Of a stretch of DNA of 52,492 nt, positions 50,415-52,492 are shown piece after piece. The DNA is taken from positions 1 to 52,492 of the forward strand of contig CALMPJ010000161.1 of the NCBI GenBank assembly GCA_937871585.1. The letters run 5' to 3'. The notes below the pieces were generated by a model. It saw nothing but the letters and a program-made list of their open reading frames with translations, was not told the origin of the DNA and searched no databases. Position numbers and translations under genes: made by a program. Source of the stretch: an uncultured Acidobacteriota bacterium. Its GTDB lineage: Bacteria > Acidobacteriota > Blastocatellia > Pyrinomonadales > Pyrinomonadaceae. Every line of letters starts with the position of its first letter. Position 1 is the stretch's first letter.

Positions 50415-50966
50415 ATGATCAATCATATATCACTACCTGCCGGAAACCCGGAAAAAGTCGCAAACATACTCGCAGAACTTTTTGGCGGAGTCGCACTTCC
50501 CTTCCCGCCAAGCCCCGGCGGCTTTGTCGCATTCGCGGACGATGACCGAGGCACGCTTGTCGAGGTCGTTCCGTCTGACGTTCATCTGGTTCCCGGCGAA
50601 GGGCTCCCTGACGAATCGACGTTCACCCGAGAGACCATCACCGACGAGAATGAAGCGACATTCGTTCCCGGCAACGAACGATCGCTGTTCGGCTCAGTTC
50701 ATCTGAACATCAATTCGCCGCTCGACGAAGAATCGATCAAGGCCATCGCAAAACGCGAAGGCTGGAGATGCCTCACCGCAAATCGCGGCCGCGGACTGTT
50801 CCAGCTGATCGAACTCTGGATCGAAAATCGTTTCCTGATCGAGGTAAATACGCCCGAAATGACGAAGGATTACCAAGAGACCGTTACGGCAGCAAATTGG
50901 GCCGCATTCCTTGATATGCCGCTGCCGCCGAAATACAACGACAACTACGCCGGCTTGGTTGGATAA
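50415..50966 (+). CDS. VOC/glyoxalase-like protein of unknown function
   Basis: The 183-residue protein begins with INHISLPAGNPEKVANILAE, then LFGGVALPFPPSPGGFVAFA, which looks like the first half of a VOC module. The later part has SLFGSVHLNINSPLDEESIK and GRGLFQLIELWIENRFLIEV, resembling a second half. There is no signal peptide, so it is probably cytoplasmic. AAAGGAG lies 8 nt before the ATG. It is preceded by the first copy of the candidate ECF promoter. The assignment to VOC is by shape only. Confidence 0.55.
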   Translation: MINHISLPAGNPEKVANILAELFGGVALPFPPSPGGFVAFADDDRGTLVEVVPSDVHLVPGEGLPDESTFTRETITDENEATFVPGNERSLFGSVHLNINSPLDEESIKAIAKREGWRCLTANRGRGLFQLIELWIENRFLIEVNTPEMTKDYQETVTAANWAAFLDMPLPPKYNDNYAGLVG

Positions 50967-51106
50967 ATCAGCTCCCCTCCGAGGCAGAACCGGGAGCGAT
51001 AGCGACCGGGTTCTTTCTCCGAATGGTGCCGCCTCATGGACGACAGGATCGTTGTTCTTAACCTACAGTTTTCACATCACAGTTCCAGTCGAGACCTTTC
51101 CATTGC

Positions 51107-51146
51107 AGCCGGAGCCGAGCTAAACCTCGCTCCGGCTCTTCACTTT
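51107..51146 (+). terminator. terminator-like GC hairpin
   Basis: The stem AGCCGGAGCCGAG / CTCGCTCCGGCT (one bulged C) is followed by CTTCACTTT. The T-run is weak, so this is only a probable terminator. Confidence 0.45.
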
Positions 51147-51183
51147 GAAATTTCAAATTTCAAATATGAAATCCCAAATGTCG

Positions 51184-51214
51184 TGATACTTTTCTCAATT
51201 TCTCTTCGCCTTAC
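51184..51214 (+). promoter_or_regulatory. candidate ECF promoter, copy 2 (TGATAC-N17-CGCCTTAC)
   Basis: TGATAC (51184-51189) and CGCCTTAC (51207-51214) are separated by 17 nt, 54 nt before the ATG at 51269. They match the elements and spacing at 50338-50368. The two copies also share TTTCTCA in the spacer and ATGACG after the -10. Confidence 0.6.
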
Positions 51215-51268
51215 AAATGACGGCGGTTTTGCCTGCCGATATTTTTCAGATCATACAGGAGAGAATTC

Positions 51269-52492
51269 ATGAAAAACGCATTACTTACAGCGATCATATC
51301 GATACTTACGATCTCCGGCACGGCATTGGCTGACGCTAAGATCAAAACCAAACAGACCGTCGGCGGACAGTCGTCGGAAAACACGCCCTACATTAAGGGC
51401 AAGCGCCAACGTACCGAAATGGGCAATGGCATGCTCGTTTCGATCACGCAGTGCGACCTCAGCCGCGACCTGCAGCTCGCACCGACGACAAAGACCTACA
51501 CGATCTCGAACTACGACGACGGCACCGGAGCGAACACTGGCACACCGACCTCGGCGAACGGCGTTGTAAAGGCAGGCGGCACGATGTACATCACCACAAC
51601 GACCCGCGACACCGGCGAACGCAAACAGATGTTCGGCTACACGGCGCGTCACATCATCCAGACGATCGAGATGGAGGCCGGTCCGGATTCGTGCAGCCCG
51701 AACAAGACCAAAATGGAAATGGATATGTGGGTGATCGACGCCGAATTCGGCATCGCGTGCACGCAGAATCGCAATTACACGCCCAACTATGGCAAGGCTG
51801 GCGGCTGCCGCGACAAGATCGTGTCGAAGAACCTCGGCACCGGTAAGACAGGCTATCCGCTCTATCAGAAAATGACGATGTTCGATGCCAACGGGAAAGA
51901 ATCGACATCGATGACTCAGGAAGTCGTCGAACTCTCGAAAGCCGCACTCGACGCTTCGCTATTCGAAGTTCCTGCCGACTATCGCGAGGTCAAGGATTCG
52001 TCGCATCTCTATACTTCGGCAGCGGCAAGCAGCAGCGTGAATTACAGCGGATCGTCTTCGCCGATCGGTTCGTACAACGGCAATTCGTCGAGCACGAATT
52101 CATCGATCTCGAACGCAGCTCGTCAGAATAGCGATGTTTCGACCAACGTCGGCGCCAAGCAAGTCGGCTCCGTTCGTATCGGCCTCGTCGTTAAGACCGG
52201 GGCTGTTGGCGAAGGCATCGCTGCAGCCGATCTGGCGGCGGCGGTTCAGAACACGCTTGGCCAGTATCTCAAAGGCACTAAGACCGAGGTCGTGCCTCTC
52301 GAAGCCAAGCTCGCGTCGGCACAGGCCGAGGAAGCCAAGCAGAAAGAGTGCGATCAGATCCTGACCATCACTGCGTCGCACAAAAAAGGCGGCGGCGGCG
52401 GTTTCGGCTTCGGCAAGATGCGCGGCTCGGTAGTTTCGCAGATAGGGATCGGCCAAACAGGTTCGACAGTCGGTAACATCGCCGGCCTAGTC
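51269..52492 (+). CDS. secreted protein of unknown function (C-terminus beyond window)
   Basis: The frame is open to the right edge (408 codons seen). AGGAG lies 7 nt before the ATG, which begins a signal peptide (MKNALLTAIISILTISGTAL, then ADA). The first 220 or so mature residues resemble DUF4412-like periplasmic proteins: KTKQTVGGQSSENTPYIKGK, TRDTGERKQMFGYTARHIIQ, TIEMEAGPDSCSPNKTKMEM and FEVPADYREV. A Ser/Asn-rich linker follows (SVNYSGSSSPIGSYNGNSSS). A second domain of about 100 residues follows (GSVRIGLVVKTGAVGEGIAA, then LAAAVQNTLGQYLKGTKTEV), with a Gly-rich stretch near KKGGGGGFGFGKMRG. The function is not known. It is preceded by the second copy of the candidate ECF promoter. Confidence 0.7.
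   Translation, partial: MKNALLTAIISILTISGTALADAKIKTKQTVGGQSSENTPYIKGKRQRTEMGNGMLVSITQCDLSRDLQLAPTTKTYTISNYDDGTGANTGTPTSANGVVKAGGTMYITTTTRDTGERKQMFGYTARHIIQTIEMEAGPDSCSPNKTKMEMDMWVIDAEFGIACTQNRNYTPNYGKAGGCRDKIVSKNLGTGKTGYPLYQKMTMFDANGKESTSMTQEVVELSKAALDASLFEVPADYREVKDSSHLYTSAAASSSVNYSGSSSPIGSYNGNSSSTNSSISNAARQNSDVSTNVGAKQVGSVRIGLVVKTGAVGEGIAAADLAAAVQNTLGQYLKGTKTEVVPLEAKLASAQAEEAKQKECDQILTITASHKKGGGGGFGFGKMRGSVVSQIGIGQTGSTVGNIAGLV

Larger units (their letters stand above)
50967..51268. other. intergenic region with hairpin, A/T-rich repeat and second ECF promoter
   Basis: No credible coding frame is present. The region holds a strong GC hairpin at 51107-51137 (AGCCGGAGC/GCTCCGGCT), likely a terminator for the VOC-like gene. 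It is followed by a short A/T-rich repeat with AAATTTC units near 51146-51172 and then the candidate ECF promoter at 51184-51214. Confidence 0.6.

Overview
The window (about 52.5 kb, GC near 50%) reads as chromosomal DNA from a free-living Gram-negative bacterium. An Acidobacteriota origin, perhaps Blastocatellia/Pyrinomonadaceae-like, is an inference. It rests on the combination of an Oar-like TonB-dependent receptor with an N-terminal carboxypeptidase-regulatory domain, a winged-helix/TPR regulator, many secreted delta-60 and FG-GAP repeat proteins, a secretin with a C-terminal cohesin-like domain, and a small ECF sigma factor of the acidobacterial/planctomycete type. No rRNA, CRISPR array, transposase or prophage is visible. 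Two genes run off the edges: the receptor at 1-2353 and an unknown secreted protein from 51269.

Layout, left half. 1-6 kb (minus strand): an ECF sigma/anti-sigma/bactofilin-like membrane protein operon with a probable autoregulated promoter. Beyond it lie a DUF5666-like secreted protein and the TonB-dependent receptor, which have their own ECF-type promoter. 6-10.4 kb (minus): a compact secretin, two pseudopilins and PilM. 10.6-14.4 kb (minus): an M14 carboxypeptidase and an SRPBCC protein, separated exactly by a four-helix-bundle gene flanked by inverted arrays of 9-bp repeats. 14.5-21.4 kb: recA, secreted repeat proteins, tRNA-Phe, rarA carrying an in-frame REPIN-like element, and a TetR regulator. 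21.4-29.3 kb: a receiver-like protein, a DnaC-like loader, a pseudokinase, a TPR-TonB protein, deoC and rpiB with N-terminal extensions that look like microcompartment targeting peptides, hpt, and rplU-rpmA.

Layout, right half. 29.3-42 kb is dominated by secreted repeat proteins (903 and 2362 residues, sharing a C-terminal domain) around a roughly 540-nt non-coding transcription unit. That unit has its own consensus promoter, many GNRA-type hairpins and an intrinsic terminator, and a cluster of DnaA-box-like sites sits just upstream of it. 42-45.7 kb is a tight housekeeping operon: obg, nadD, rsfS, rlmH, a DksA/TraR-type protein and comF. 45.7-49.6 kb (minus): a PQQ-type sugar dehydrogenase with FG-GAP repeats, tsaD, DUF4286 and VOC proteins. 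49.7-52.5 kb: an ECF sigma factor followed by two genes preceded by near-identical candidate ECF promoters.

The best candidates for undescribed biology are the structured RNA unit at about 32352-32889, the in-frame REPIN-like insertion in rarA, the four-helix-bundle repeat cassette, and the deoC-rpiB pair. All functional names come from reading the sequence by eye; no database search was possible.
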